From positions 33,024,322 to 33,088,321 of the forward strand of contig NC_051430.1 in assembly GCF_001649575.2 (NCBI RefSeq): DNA of 64,000 bases, written 5' to 3'. This DNA comes from Kryptolebias marmoratus (lineage: Eukaryota; Chordata; Actinopteri; Cyprinodontiformes; Rivulidae). Numbering within the stretch: the first letter of the stretch is position 1; every line of letters starts with the position of its first letter. The notes under the pieces are model-generated. The model was not told the origin of the DNA and did no database searches. It saw nothing but the letters and a program-made list of their open reading frames with translations. The translations under genes and the position numbers were made by a program. Positions 23,636 to 35,720 of the stretch are shown here, one piece after another.

Positions 23636-23641
23636 AATAAA
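23636..23641 (+). terminator. kiss2: kiss2 polyadenylation signal
   Basis: AATAAA lies 81 bp after the kiss2 stop codon. Confidence 0.7.
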
Positions 23642-23649
23642 ACTTTTTT

Positions 23650-24174
23650 ACCCACTGGTTAATGTAAAATTAATTTCAAATGTATGTTGAAGTTATAAAA
23701 GAAAAGACTTAAGAACTAAACGGAACTATTCTGTGTCATCTTTGCTCAAAGTAGGAAAACAAATAATGAGGTTTTTATAAACTTATTGGCCTCTCAAAAT
23801 GTTTTCCATCCCAGGTCTTTGTTTCAGTCAGTCTGACCATCTCTGGATCTACAGCTCAGGCAGACCTTTTATGATTTAAATTATTTAAATGAGCCTTTTT
23901 TTCAGGGTAAAGTAAATTTACAACATACAAATTCAATATTTTCTTTTAAAAACGTCTGAATTTATTGTAGATTTTCTCAAACAGACTCATTCAGGGTCAG
24001 ATATAAACATACACCCTGTTATTAGGTTAAATGTCACTTAGCAGGTCGCACCTTAACCACAGGCTTTTTGTTTCCATCATCAAGCTTCTGGCTGATATTT
24101 GACCAATCTCCTTGGCTTTAAATTGGTTATTTTCCTGGAACAGTCCACAAACTTCCAATTAGCTTGATGCTGGG
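23650..24174. other. Intergenic, DNA-transposon-like relic near the right end
   Basis: No gene. From about 23940 the text (around CAGGGTCAGATATAAACATACACC and GGCTGATATTTGACC) resembles the relic at 45590-46190, partly inverted. The hAT MITE at 24175 is inserted into it. Confidence 0.4.
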
Positions 24175-24899
24175 CAGTGGCGTCACTAGGCCTGTTTTAG
24201 GGGGCTTCAGCCCCCTTAAATAATTTTGGTGTCAATTTTTTTTTTTTTACAAAAATTCAATATAATGTGGCCAGAATATGAGTTTAAATAAATAACCATA
24301 TATTATTTCATTATTAACTCAAATATATGATCATAAATCTGTCAGTTTTCTTTTTCTTTACAGTGTATCGTAGAGAGCCTCTTTGGTGCGTCGTTATCAA
24401 ATCCATTCCACTTGTTCATATTTTCTACAGAAGCTTTCTTGTGTCAGTTAATCTAAATCAGTGCTGTGGAATAACTGAGAGATTTTATATAATATATAAA
24501 GTCACAGTTAGACTTCATAACTGGGTATACACCAGCACCAAACATTATAGTGTACATTAGCTGTACTTTGTGACAACACAGTGCTCTTTGCATACAGTTT
24601 TAGATAATACACGTGGGCTCTTAATGAGTAAGTAGTATTTGTAAAATATGGCAATGTAACCATATGTACATTTTTCTTGTTAAAACTGTAAACATATTTC
24701 CAATTATAAAAATATAATTGGTTGCTTAAAACGTTTACACAGTAAGGTATCTGTTAAATGTGTCCAAAAATGTGGAAAAGCAACTCAGGTTTTGTTAGCT
24801 GTTTGAGAAATTTTGTTCTCACCCACTACGTTTGCTCACATCCTGAGCATCTCCTGGGGGCTCAGCCCCCCTTGTCCTTAAAACCTAGTGACGCCCCTG
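24175..24899. mobile_element. hAT-type MITE, copy 2 of 3
   Basis: Same ends as copy 1 (CAGTGGCGTCACTAGG...CCTAGTGACGCCCCTG), 725 bp. Flanks ATGCTGGG (24167-24174) and GTGCTGGG (24900-24907) form an 8-bp target duplication with one mismatch. It differs from copy 1 by small indels, for example a shorter GC-rich left part and an extra stretch near 24570-24680. Confidence 0.85.
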
Positions 24900-24954
24900 G
24901 TGCTGGGACTTGCTAAAGCCGCTCAAGAAGCTTAATGTTAGCTTTATCCAATCA

Positions 24955-25290
24955 GAAACCATTTCTGATGTGGATTTAGAGTCATGGTTTCAAACATCTA
25001 GCTATTGACTTGGAGGTAGTCCTTCCCCTTCATTATTCCATCCACTTTGTGCATTACACCAGCCCCACAGCAAGATGCTACCACCACCATGCTGAACACT
25101 TGGTGCTTGGTTCTTAGGTTTGAAGGCCTCACCATTTCTTGTCACTGTGGTTAAATAAATCAATCGTCTTGTTTGACCATCAAGCCTTTCTCCAGAAGAC
25201 ATTTGTCTTAAATTTGAATCCAGCTTGAAGGTGTAAGGATGTAAAACTGGCCTCTTTGGATGTCCCAGCAGTTTCCAGTAATGGCAGATT
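24955..25290 (-). repeat. Tc1-like transposon relic
   Basis: The minus strand reads QHGGGSILLWGW, similar to the GGGSIMLWG motif of Tc1 transposases. The frame is short and the surrounding DNA resembles non-coding copies of fish Tc1 elements. Confidence 0.45.
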
Positions 25291-25421
25291 TGAGCCTTGA
25301 TGGTTCAGTTCAGTGGTCCTGACCAACCCACTGCACTTAAAAGAGATTTTATTTGTAAAAAAAAAAAAGCAAATGTTTTGTACAAATTTAACAGTATAAT
25401 CTTGGCCTCAAAGTTTAAAAA

Positions 25422-25510
25422 CAAAGAAACTGGACTTCTGTGCTGTAATAGATGTTTTCCATACGGAGAGCTTTTTTAATTCAAAATTGAAAAGTGGGGA
25501 GTTCTAAGAT
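25422..25510. mobile_element. Degenerate Penelope-like terminus
   Basis: AACTGGACTTCTGTGCTGTA and the following text to GTGGGGAGTT align by eye with the Penelope-like terminus at 13469-13560 (ACTGGACTTCTATTCTGTAG). It is much more diverged. No coding part is attached. Confidence 0.5.
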
Positions 25511-26002
25511 TTAAACTTCACCATGTTTCCACAAGGACAGAAGGAAAGAGAACAAAAACACATAAAAGCTCTCCGAACCTGTGGCTATCCTTACTGAGTG
25601 TTTGCCAGCCAGGAGGATTAGAAAATAGGACACAGAATGAAACAGGGTGGAAAATAAGAACAATTTTTAAAAAAAACTCCTTATGCAAATGAGGAGGCAG
25701 TCTTCTTGGTCCAGCTCCTCTCGTATTGGTCAATAACCAGGAAGGAGCAGGATCCATGTGCAGATCGATTGCCCATGCCTGCACTTTCGGCCGTTTCAGG
25801 AGAACGCCTCATTTGAGAGGAAGTGAAGTCGTAGCAGAGATGTCTTAATACCGCTGACTCGGGTGTCAGCTTGGATCAAACATCCTCCTGATGGCAAGGA
25901 GAAACTACTAGCTGCAGTTAATCGTGATCACTAATGGATATGCAATATCTGATTACAGAAAAATATGCTCCACAGTCCAGATGTGGGGGTGTTGTGAACA
26001 CT

Positions 26003-26008
26003 TTATTC
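26003..26008 (-). terminator. ldhb: Likely ldhb polyadenylation signal
   Basis: TTTATT on the plus strand reads AATAAA on the minus strand, about 400 bp after the ldhb stop codon. A second, non-canonical site could lie nearer. Confidence 0.5.
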
Positions 26009-26404
26009 TCCTAAAAGCAACATCAAGACAGAAAAATCACAGAGCCCTTTCTGATCACATTTATTACGTCATCCGTCGACTGCACTAACCATCACCTCCA
26101 AGGTCATAATCCACTGAGCTGGGCAGTAAAGTTACAGACTAAGACAAAGGTCAAAGGTCAACATGATCTAATAGATTTCAGGGTTCTTTCGGAGCAGACA
26201 TGATGGTTCCCTCAGGGAGATTAAAATCAGTAGAGACAGAAAGGAGGAGAATCTGAGAATAGATCAGCTGTTGGGTCTTATTTGAAGAAAGAAATATTAG
26301 TGATCAGCTGTCAGATATTAAAAACACACTCATCTCATCTTATAATAAGACCTCTACAGTCAGACAGAACAGTAGAAAAGGAGAGGGACGGTGGGATTGC
26401 GTGT

Positions 26405-29400
26405 TCACAGGTCCTTCAGGTCCTTCTGGATCCCCCACAGTGTGTCAGCACTCTTCTTCAGCTGGCCCACCTCATCATCAGTCAGGGTCATGTTGACAAC
26501 GCTGCAGACGCCGCTGCTGTTCAGGACACACGGCAGCGACAGGAAGACCTCCTCACCGATGCCATACATGTTCTGGAAACACGACAGGACAAAACGCGAG
26601 CTCAGCACCACACAACCATCAGGTGACCCGTTTTCTGTGCGCCGGTGGCCGTCAGACCTTGACCATCGTGGAGACGGGGTGGACCCGGCTCAGGTTCTTC
26701 ACAATGCTCTCCGTCAGGTTGGCCACACTCATCCCGATGGCCCAGTTGGTGTAACCCTTCAGCTTGATCACTTCATAAGCACTGCAGCACAAAGTGGACT
26801 GAGTCATAATCTCACTTCTCTGTGTAAAAATACACTGTTCTCTGATTATATACAAGAGAGAAAAAGACTTCAGACGTTTGAAAGAATATAAATACGAAGC
26901 ATTGAATGATCTACAAAAATGCAACAAACGTTGACTTCATGTGGTCAATCCTTCCTGTAGTGCTGGGCGATATGGAACAAATCCTATATCACTATATGGA
27001 TAATTTTATATCACGATAACGATATATATCACGATATACCCCAATTACGTACGTTGTCAGTTATTCTCTGAAAAATATGAAAAAATAATCTAATTTCTTA
27101 CCTTTTTCAAGCTTTATTTCTAAGTGACATTTAACTGAACTTTCNNNNNNNNNNNNNNNNNNNNNNNNNNNNNNNNNNNNNNNNNNNNNNNNNNNNNNNN
27201 NNNNNNNNNNNNNNNNNNNNNNNNNNNNNNNNNNNNNNNNNNNNNNNNNNNNNNNNNNNNNNNNNNNNNNNNNNNNNNNNNNNNNNNNNNNNNNNNNNNN
27301 NNNNNNNNNNNNNNNNNNNNNNNNNNNNNNNNNNNNNNNNNNNNNNNNNNNNNNNNNNNNNNNNNNNNNNNNNNNNNNNNNNNNNNNNNNNNNNNNNNNN
27401 NNNNNNNNNNNNNNNNNNNNNNNNNNNNNNNNNNNNNNNNNNNNNNNNNNNNNNNNNNNNNNNNNNNNNNNNNNNNNNNNNNNNNNNNNNNNNNNNNNNN
27501 NNNNNNNNNNNNNNNNNNNNNNNNNNNNNNNNNNNNNNNNNNNNNNNNNNNNNNNNNNNNNNNNNNNNNNNNNNNNNNNNNNNNNNNNNNNNNNNNNNNN
27601 NNNNNNNNNNNNNNNNNNNNNNNNNNNNNNNNNNNNNNNNNNNNNNNNNNNNNNNNNNNNNNNNNNNNNNNNNNNNNNNNNNNNNNNNNNNNNNNNNNNN
27701 NNNNNNNNNNNNNNNNNNNNNNNNNNNNTTCTTTTTTCTTCTTATTTATCACTTCTATAAACTGAATGTATGCAAAGTGACAACACTAATACATTCGTCG
27801 TAGCCTACGTTATGAAATATTTACATGAATCATTGATACAATTATGATAGAAACGATAGAAGAAAATATATCAAGATAGACACTTTTCTATCGTCCCCAC
27901 GATATGGATCATTATATCGCCCAGCACTAGTTGACAGAAAGCATGACACGTCCCGCTCAGGTCCAGTCCTAACTGTGTGTCTCAGTCTGTCTCTGACTCA
28001 ACTCACCTGTCCACAACAGCCTTGTGTGTGGCCTTCCACTGCTCCTTATCAGCATCGGTACCAATCTCTGGGTTCAGTTTCTGTAGGTTGACTCCGGCCA
28101 CGTTCGCTCCGCTCCACACAGGCACTACAATCACACCACAGCAGGACTTCCATTCAGAGAGACACTTAACCACCTTGAGATCGGCTTCACGAGCACGCAC
28201 TCACCGCTGGTGTCGCCATGCTCGCCCAGAACCCAGCCGTTGAAGGAGCTTGCGTGGATGCCGAGGCGTTCGGCCATCATGTAACGGAACCGGGCTGAGT
28301 CCAGGTTGGTGCCGCTGCCTATGACACGGTGCTTGGGCAGGCCACTCAGCTTCCAGGTCACATAGGTCAGAATATCAACTAGTTTAAAAGGGAAACAGAA
28401 AAGAGGGCGGGGCTTTTGTTAAAAGAGGGTGGAGCTACTATCCAAATTAAAGCCAATGCTTCTAACAATGAGTCAGAGCGTATCCCTGAACACCTTTACT
28501 GACCAGGGTTGGACACCACGATGATAGTGCAGTTGGGGCTGTACTTCATGATCTGTGGGATGATGGCCTTGAAGACGTTGACATTTCTCTGCACCAGATT
28601 GAGGCGGCTTTCGCCCTCCTGCTGGCGAACACCGGCCGTCACCACCACAAGACGAGAGTTGGCGGAGACGGCATAGTCTGAGGGAGGCAAAGACGGAGAA
28701 CGATCACCTGCTGAGCCACATCTGGACAGAGAGGACAGGAGCAAGCGTAGCAGAGCTCTCGGATCTGACCTTTGTCTGCAACAATCTTGGGGGTCTTCAG
28801 AAAGAGGCTGCCATGCTGCAGATCCATCATCTCTCCTTTGAGACGGTCCTCAATCACGTCCACCATAGCCAACTCATCACACAGGCCCTGACCACAGAAG
28901 GAAGAGATTAATAAAACTAATCACTGCAGCCACACTGGTACTCCATCACTTGAAAAAACTTCAGGTTTCAGATTTACAAAGGAAGAAATAATGATTTGGT
29001 CCCCTGCAGATTTTGTAAGTTTGCTAACTTACAAAGAACTGAACATGACTATTTTTAAATGGTAATTTCTTTTTAATGGTAAGAGCAGAATACCAAATAC
29101 AAATTTATTAAAAAAAAACCTCACAATCTACTAGAGGTACAAACTGATTTGGTTGTCAATGAGTGAAATAAGTATCAACTTACCACCCAGAAGAAAAATG
29201 GCTCCCAAGATTGGTTGTGAGCTCATGATGTGCCGCACAGATTAGTCATTCAGTTAATCGGGCACCGTTTCTTCCATTCCAGCCTCTCAACCACCATAAA
29301 ACAGACCAAAGTGTCAAAGGGTTGCAGAAAACCCAGAGTAAATCTGCATAAAGCTGGAATGGCTTACAAGAGCATCAGCAAGAAGCTTGGTGAGAAACTG

Positions 29401-30443
29401 ATGATTGTTGAAGCCATTATTCACAAATATACAACGATCAGTGCAAAATCCTCATGGAGGGATGAGAATGAGAAAAGTGAGGGATCGGCCCAGAGCTACC
29501 TGAGGAGAACTTGTTAATAATTTGAAGTAGAGGTCATTATCTGCTGCTTGTTCCAGAGTTGGGTCGTGGAGGCAGCAGCTTCAGCAGGGAAGCACAGACA
29601 GCTCGTTCCACAGCCACTTCTTCCAGCTCTTCCAGGAGGATTCCAAGGCATTCCCAAGCCAGCTGAAACAGTCTCTCCAGCACGGCCTGGGTCTTCCCTG
29701 GGGTCTCCTCCCAGTCGGACATGACTGAAACATCCTAACCAGATGCCTGAACCACCGCAACTATGTGGAGGAGCAGCGGCTCTACACCAAGAACCACCTG
29801 GATAACCAAACTTCTCAGCATAGCTCCAAGGGCGAGCCCAGCTACACTGCGGAGAAAACTCATTTCGATTGCCTGTATCCACAATTTCATTCTTTCGGTC
29901 ACTACCCAAAGCTCATGACCATAGGTGAAGGTAGGAACGTAGACAGAATGGTAAACAGAGAGTTTCTCCTTGCAGCTCAGCTCCTTCTTTACCACAACAG
30001 ACCAATGCAGAGTACACAATACTGTGGAAGCCGCACAGATCAGTCTGTTGATCTCACACTTGTGGGTTTTTTTTATGGACAGACTGCGACTAGAACGAAA
30101 GTCCAATAACAGATCACCACTCAGGTTGTTCCTCCCAATCACACTGTCTTTACCCACATGGGCATCGAAGGAGCACATTCCAGCATCCCCATTAAGCACA
30201 TTTGGCAAACTTATGAAATCAGCAGGAGATGAAACCATTATTTTCCTCAAAGCATGAAAAACAGACACACAAACACAGTGTTTGTGCTGACAACTGTTCA
30301 GAGTGAAACGGTCCTACCTGCAGCAGGATGCTGACAGAACAGGCCATGCCCACCTGGCCCACCCCAACCACTGTCACCTTGTTTCTGGGGGGCTCTGGGG
30401 CACAGCTGGCCACGGGGGTGATGAGTTTCTGCGATACTGACAT
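26405..30443 (-). CDS. ldhb: L-lactate dehydrogenase B chain
   Basis: Cytosolic enzyme interconverting pyruvate and lactate with NADH; active as a tetramer. Seven coding exons on the minus strand: 30318-30443, 28770-28887, 28504-28677, 28205-28378, 28007-28124, 26658-26781 and 26405-26572. They join in one open frame of 333 aa, the usual length. Seen: Rossmann motif [10 protein letters not shown], active-site loop [18 protein letters not shown] with the substrate Arg, catalytic His in LGEHGDTS, and the C-terminus [12 protein letters not shown]. The start [10 protein letters not shown] and the end point to the B type; [13 protein letters not shown] recalls the teleost eye/liver LDH-C. By its place beside kiss2 I would match zebrafish ldhba. 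Introns contain a MITE, a Tc1 relic and a LINE fragment. Confidence 0.94.
26960..27927. mobile_element. MITE with GTGCTGGGCGATA ends, interrupted by a gap
   Basis: Inverted ends GTGCTGGGCGATAT and ATATCGCCCAGCAC lie about 970 bp apart and are flanked by TA on both sides, as for elements with TA target duplications. The centre (27145-27728) is N, so a transposase cannot be excluded. It lies in the ldhb intron between 26782 and 28006. Confidence 0.75.
27145..27728. other. Assembly gap (584 N)
   Basis: All bases are N. It lies within the MITE in an ldhb intron, not in coding sequence. Confidence 0.99.
28990..29510 (+). mobile_element. Tc1-like transposon relic
   Basis: Plus-strand frame fragment [19 protein letters not shown] (near 29335-29400) is the helix-turn-helix part of a Tc1-like transposase. 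The preceding text with GAGTGAAATAAGTAT fits the 5' non-coding part of such elements. The catalytic part is missing. It lies in an ldhb intron. Confidence 0.55.
29525..30175 (-). pseudogene. LINE reverse-transcriptase C-terminal fragment
   Basis: Minus-strand pieces KAKLS-like [29 protein letters not shown] and [10 protein letters not shown] are characteristic of the end of the pol frame in a common fish LINE. Further on, in another frame, [17 protein letters not shown] occurs. Stops and shifts break it. It lies in the same sense as ldhb, in an intron. Confidence 0.65.
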
Positions 30444-30451
30444 GATGATTG

Positions 30452-32676
30452 CTGCAGAGAGAAACAGACAAAAAAAAAAAACAACCTGATGAGACATCAG
30501 TCTGAAAAATCTCTTCAAAATACAGCATGTGATACTAAAATATATTTTATTTATCAGTGTTAATGTTTCCTTGTGTCTGTCTACTAAAGACACTGGAGGA
30601 CACAAGGCTCAGCTCTGGTGCTCTTCATTGACCCCTCCCCTTTCACGCTGTGTAAGGGGGGCGTGACCTAACATGCTTTTTGTTTATAAAACTGTCAGTT
30701 TTGTCCGTCTTCTCTATATAAAACTAAGGATTATTATTTTTGAAGGGTAGTTTAGTTTACAGACTTCATAATCTGTACTGTTTTGGTTGAATGTAGTTTT
30801 TATTTCCATTTTTTTTTTTTTTTTTTTAGTTTTTATTCACGTGCATTTTTTGTTAACGGAAACAGAGTCCATTTTATTTTTGTTTATTTTGTGTTGAGTC
30901 AATCGTCCAGCAAAACTTGTTATCGTGACGGGCCTACTCTAACCACTGCGCCACCAAGTTCTAAATATGTAAGATGGAAATAGAAACAAAATGTATTGAT
31001 TTGCAAATATTGAAAACTCATCTATTTTTGACAATATAAAATAGTAAAAGCAACTGCAATTCTTAGGACAAAGAAAGGAATATGTGGCAGCAACACATCT
31101 CAAAGTAAGGACTGGGCAACAAAAGTAAGCGGTGCAAATAAGAAACAGATGGAAAAGCATTTGGCAACTGTTGAACAGCTAGACTCGTACATCAGACAAG
31201 AATGGGACAAGATTCCCTCCAAAACCTGCAACAGCTGCTCCCCTCGGCTCCAGGACGTTTACAGACGGGACGTTTCACGGTGGGAACATCTGTAACAACT
31301 TTGAACAGATGTGTCGCTGCCATCAGATTCAAAATAACCCTCGAGTTGTGCGTTTAAAATAATGTGATATTCCTTTTTTTGTGAGCAGCCATGTTGTATT
31401 TTTGGAGCGTGTGCATGGGGGGGGGGGGTTGAAGCCCCCTCCAACACATCCTCTCAACTCGTTAACAGCCTGTCAATCATGTGTAACAGGACATCTAAAA
31501 GTCTTGAAAAAAAAATGTCCAATTTGTTTACTCGAACCAGCCACTAGGGGGCATCAGTCCATGTTCTAGTAGAAATACATCCCAGTGGCTGACCTCGAAC
31601 CCACTTCAGACTATGGAAGGGCAGTGATCTTTGAACAAAGTCTAACTAAAATGGGGAAATTGATAGAATTAATGCTTTTTACAGCAGCACCTGGTGGCGA
31701 CCCAGGATACTGTTTCCTAATCGTGAAACGGGCAAAGATCCTACGAGTGATGTTCTTTCTCTCAGTTATAATAATTAGCTGATCAAATAAAGCAGGAACT
31801 GCTGCAGAGAAACATCCAACGATGACAGATAAGCTCAAAGAGGTTTTTGCCTAAGAAATGCATCCATTGCTCAGACTAAAACCTAGAAAACTGGTAGTAA
31901 AAAAAAAACAACTTTCATGCATTTATCAGACAAAGAAAGTTCATAAAGTTGTAATTCTGGGCCTTATAAAAGGTTTAAGTTCCCTCTGACCTTTGACCTT
32001 TTGGTCCTGAATTATTTAGCCTGTTAGCTCAGGGTCCTAACATGTGAAGGTCAGAGGAACAGAGGACTTTGGAGGGGGAGGACACCTCCTCCTGTCCTCC
32101 TGCTGTCCTGCTTCAACACAATGGGCCCATTTTTACCTGCTCCGGGTCAGGTTTCAGAACCAGCCCCCACACCTTCTGATTACCTAACGAACACGACTCT
32201 GACAGAACCGGGTCGGTCCTCCTTGTCGACCTTCATCCTCAGGAAGAGGACGGCTCACTTTCTGACAAGATGGAGGCTCCAACGAACCCGGAAGTGTCCC
32301 GTCGAACCGGAGCTCCTCTTACATCACACTTCGACAGGCTCCAGTCAAATACAGAAAAAGTGTTGTTTGTTTAAAAACAAAGCATTAAATTAAATAAAGC
32401 AAGGAGGGAAAAAAATAGTGCGGAAAATAAGTGAGATGCGTCGACGTTTAGGCGGGAAAAATAAAAAAAAGAGATACTGCGAGAAGCGCTCAGGACGGGT
32501 CGGAGTACAGATACGCAGATAAAACCGGTACCGAATTACCGAACAGCAGCCGGTTCTGCTCGAACTCGGAGCATCCGTGGCATCCATGGCTGCTGATGAA
32601 TGCGACACGTACGGCCCAGAACCGACGGAACCGAGCAACAAGTTGGCCCAAAGCAGAGAGAAAGAACCGAACTTAC
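30452..32676 (-). other. ldhb 5'-UTR intron with transposon debris
   Basis: Between the acceptor before the first coding exon and the donor at 32671-32676 lie a T-rich stretch (30780-30830), a relic near 30960-31330 of the fish repeat family also seen at 38098-38590, and unassigned sequence. No second gene was recognised. Confidence 0.5.
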
Positions 32677-32850
32677 GGGTTTCAGGTCCGTGATGTGGTT
32701 CGGCTGAAGGAGAGAATCTGTCGGACTGAAGAGGAGGAAGACTGAAGGTTAATGTGGGGCTGATCCGGAGGAAGAGGAGGAGGAGGAAGAGGGGGAGGAT
32801 GTATCCGGGGCTGGGCTCACGTGACGAGGGGACTGAACCGGAAGTCCCCC
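32677..32850 (-). promoter_or_regulatory. ldhb: ldhb non-coding first exon and promoter
   Basis: On the minus strand ...GACCTGAAACCC|GTAAGT forms a good donor at 32677/32676, in step with the CAG acceptor at 30454-30452. The upstream sequence is GC-rich and contains CACGTGA (CACGTG at about 32818-32823), an E-box that also holds an ACGTG core of the HIF type. The exact start site is not visible. Confidence 0.6.
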
Positions 32851-32859
32851 TCAGTCTCT

Positions 32860-33104
32860 ACACAACATGGAGCAAGTTTCCCTCCACTCAGCGTGGCCTT
32901 TTATTTTAGGGGCTTTGAAATTTGCACATAAAGTAATCATTGGATCATTGGATACAAACCTTAAAAAAACACACAAAAATGGCTACACATTTACAGACAT
33001 TGACACAAAGTTCATTGTGGTAGTTGAGACTGATCCCCAACACAAACTGTGAGCACCAGCTGAATGCAAAAGACCTGCATGGTGCCAAACACGTGGTATC
33101 TAAG
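32860..33104. repeat. Dispersed unclassified repeat copy
   Basis: Phrases TTTACAGACATTGACACAAAG and GTGGTAGTTGAGACTGATCC, then CAACACAAACTGTGAGCACC, match the dispersed family. Copy 3 of the hAT MITE is inserted at its right side. Confidence 0.5.
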
Positions 33105-33486
33105 CAGGGGCGTCACTAGGCCTGTTTTCAGGGGGGCTTCAGCCCCCCTGAAATGTTTTCAAGCCCCCCTAAATAATTTTGGTGTCAATTTTTTTTTATT
33201 ATTTACAAAAATTCAATATAATGTGGCCGGATTATGAGTTTAAATAAATAACCATATATTATTTCATTATTAACTCAAATATATGTTCATAAATCTGTCA
33301 GTTTTCTTTTTCTTTACAGTGTAAGGTAGAGATCCTCTTTGGTGCGTCGTTATCAAATCCATTCCACTTGTTCATATTTTCTACAGAAGCATTCTTGTGT
33401 CAGTTAATCTAAATCAGTGCTGTGGAATAACTGAGAGATTTTATATAATATATAAAGTCACAGTTAGACTTCATAACTGGGTATAC
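33105..33486. mobile_element. hAT-type MITE, copy 3 of 3 (cut by a gap)
   Basis: Starts CAGGGGCGTCACTAGGCC and follows copies 1 and 2 closely to GGGTATAC at 33486, where the gap begins. The right end is not seen after the gap, so the 8-bp duplication (expected TATCTAAG) cannot be checked. Confidence 0.8.
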
Positions 33487-34078
33487 NNNNNNNNNNNNNN
33501 NNNNNNNNNNNNNNNNNNNNNNNNNNNNNNNNNNNNNNNNNNNNNNNNNNNNNNNNNNNNNNNNNNNNNNNNNNNNNNNNNNNNNNNNNNNNNNNNNNNN
33601 NNNNNNNNNNNNNNNNNNNNNNNNNNNNNNNNNNNNNNNNNNNNNNNNNNNNNNNNNNNNNNNNNNNNNNNNNNNNNNNNNNNNNNNNNNNNNNNNNNNN
33701 NNNNNNNNNNNNNNNNNNNNNNNNNNNNNNNNNNNNNNNNNNNNNNNNNNNNNNNNNNNNNNNNNNNNNNNNNNNNNNNNNNNNNNNNNNNNNNNNNNNN
33801 NNNNNNNNNNNNNNNNNNNNNNNNNNNNNNNNNNNNNNNNNNNNNNNNNNNNNNNNNNNNNNNNNNNNNNNNNNNNNNNNNNNNNNNNNNNNNNNNNNNN
33901 NNNNNNNNNNNNNNNNNNNNNNNNNNNNNNNNNNNNNNNNNNNNNNNNNNNNNNNNNNNNNNNNNNNNNNNNNNNNNNNNNNNNNNNNNNNNNNNNNNNN
34001 NNNNNNNNNNNNNNNNNNNNNNNNNNNNNNNNNNNNNNNNNNNNNNNNNNNNNNNNNNNNNNNNNNNNNNNNNNNNNN
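33487..34078. other. Assembly gap (592 N)
   Basis: All bases are N. It hides the right part of MITE copy 3. Confidence 0.99.
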
Positions 34079-35330
34079 TTATTTTGTTCTTTATTATCAC
34101 ACAATGTTGAGGTAAGGATTTTCACCTGCATTCCTCCTCCTTCACCTCACCCGAGTTGGTTGATGGAAAGAGACCGTAAGGAGACAATACCTTAAATCCA
34201 AATATTTATTTTAACAAAAGCAGAGAGAAAACACCAGTTATTACAAAAATAAAACCAAATGCATTTGGGAGACAATCCTCAAATAAAATGTGGGAAAACA
34301 TCACCTCAAAGTGTCAGCAAAGTGCCCCAAAGATTGTCTGAGGAAACAAAGGATGTTCTCTGGTTTTAATGCTTAGGTCCCCTCCCCTCCTTCAGAGGAT
34401 GTCCCTCTACTCTGGAGGTCAAAGGGCAACTTCTTCCCCCTTTGTGCCTGGCACCGTGGCTCAAATCCAGGGCTTCTAACACATACCTCTCTTTCCAGAT
34501 AAACTAAACAACTACTTGTTAAAGTTTTTAAAATGGTGACCAAATATAAAATGGTGATAAACACAAATCAGATTAAGATATAATAATCAAACATAAAATT
34601 AAGCCTGGGAGAATAAATACAAGGCCTTCTATTCCACAACATTTAGATTATATGCAGAACTGTTGCTCTTCTTATGATTAAATGCTGTAGGTGTGTGTGT
34701 CAAGGTGATATGGACTCTGTCAACGAGCAGCCTGCTTGGTGGCAAGGTGTGATCATTGTAAAGAAGTTTTGTTTTAAAGTCCTGGTGCGACTCCAACACT
34801 GCCCTGCTCTCAGTATAGGGTAGATGCATGTGTAGGTGCTGCTGGAGTCTCAGCCAAAGGAGTCTAAGGCTACATTCACACTGCAGGAAAATGCAACCCA
34901 ATTATGTTTTGTTTTTTTTGCCGCTATGCGACACATATCGGGGGTTTTCTTAGAAGTGTGACATAACAAATCCAATTTTTTCTTATCCGACCCAGGTCTT
35001 TTCTGTATGTGGTTAGGGTTAGGGATGCTTTTCAACATGAAAGCAGAGTGATTGTTCATGTCACATTTCATCCAACTTTTACTTCAGGTGAAAGGACTGA
35101 GGTCCCTCATATCAAAGTTCCACGATTCTTGGCTCTGACTCTGCATCCACACATGCCTCTGCACAGAGGCAGCAGCTACAGCTTTAAAAAAGGTAATCGT
35201 TAACATTTGCGCTCTTTTTCTTCTCCATCTTCTTTTACCTTTTGATCCACCTCACCAGGATATACAGAAAGGACATTACAGCAAGCACTTTGTTGCTGAA
35301 AGGTGCTATATAAATAAATTCGACTTAACT
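34079..35330. other. Intergenic, no gene recognised
   Basis: Only short frames. Near 35290 the phrase GCTATATAAATAAATTCGACTT resembles the tail of a fish SINE or LINE. Nothing else was assigned. Confidence 0.4.
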
Positions 35331-35339
35331 TTTGCCTTG

Positions 35340-35720
35340 ACATTGGTATGTCATTCAGACTTGATAAGTGCAGCTGAATGGTGTCCGAGAGAGGCAAGAT
35401 GACCACAACTGAAGGGGTTGAACTACCTGATGGCAACATTGCAGGTATCCAGGACAGCTACAAGTACCTTGGAGTCCTGCAGACTAACGGCAACCAGGAT
35501 GAGGCCGCAAGGAAGTCAGCCACAACCAAGTACCTACAGAGAGTAAGTCAGGTCCTGAAGAGCCAGCTGAATGGTAAGAACAAAGTCCAAGCCATCAACA
35601 CATATGTGGTACCAGTCATCAGATACCCTGCTGGTCTAATATCTCTGTCCAGTAGAGCTAAGATACTTCATAGAACCCTCAAACTCCCAGGCCTCTGGTA
35701 GAAGACCTGAGCTTGAAGTG
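35340..35720 (+). pseudogene. Non-LTR retrotransposon fragment B, internally deleted
   Basis: An open frame reads SYKYLGVLQTNGNQDEAARK, then QVLKSQLNGKNKVQAIN and YVVPVIRYPAGLIS, then jumps to RAKILHRTLKLPGLW. In related elements several hundred residues separate the two parts, so a large in-frame deletion is likely. The tail equals that of fragments A and C. Confidence 0.65.

Noticed and set aside
29735..30268. 177-codon minus-strand frame as part of ldhb
   Set aside because: It reads as a LINE reverse-transcriptase end and lies within an ldhb intron; the ldhb exons join in frame without it.
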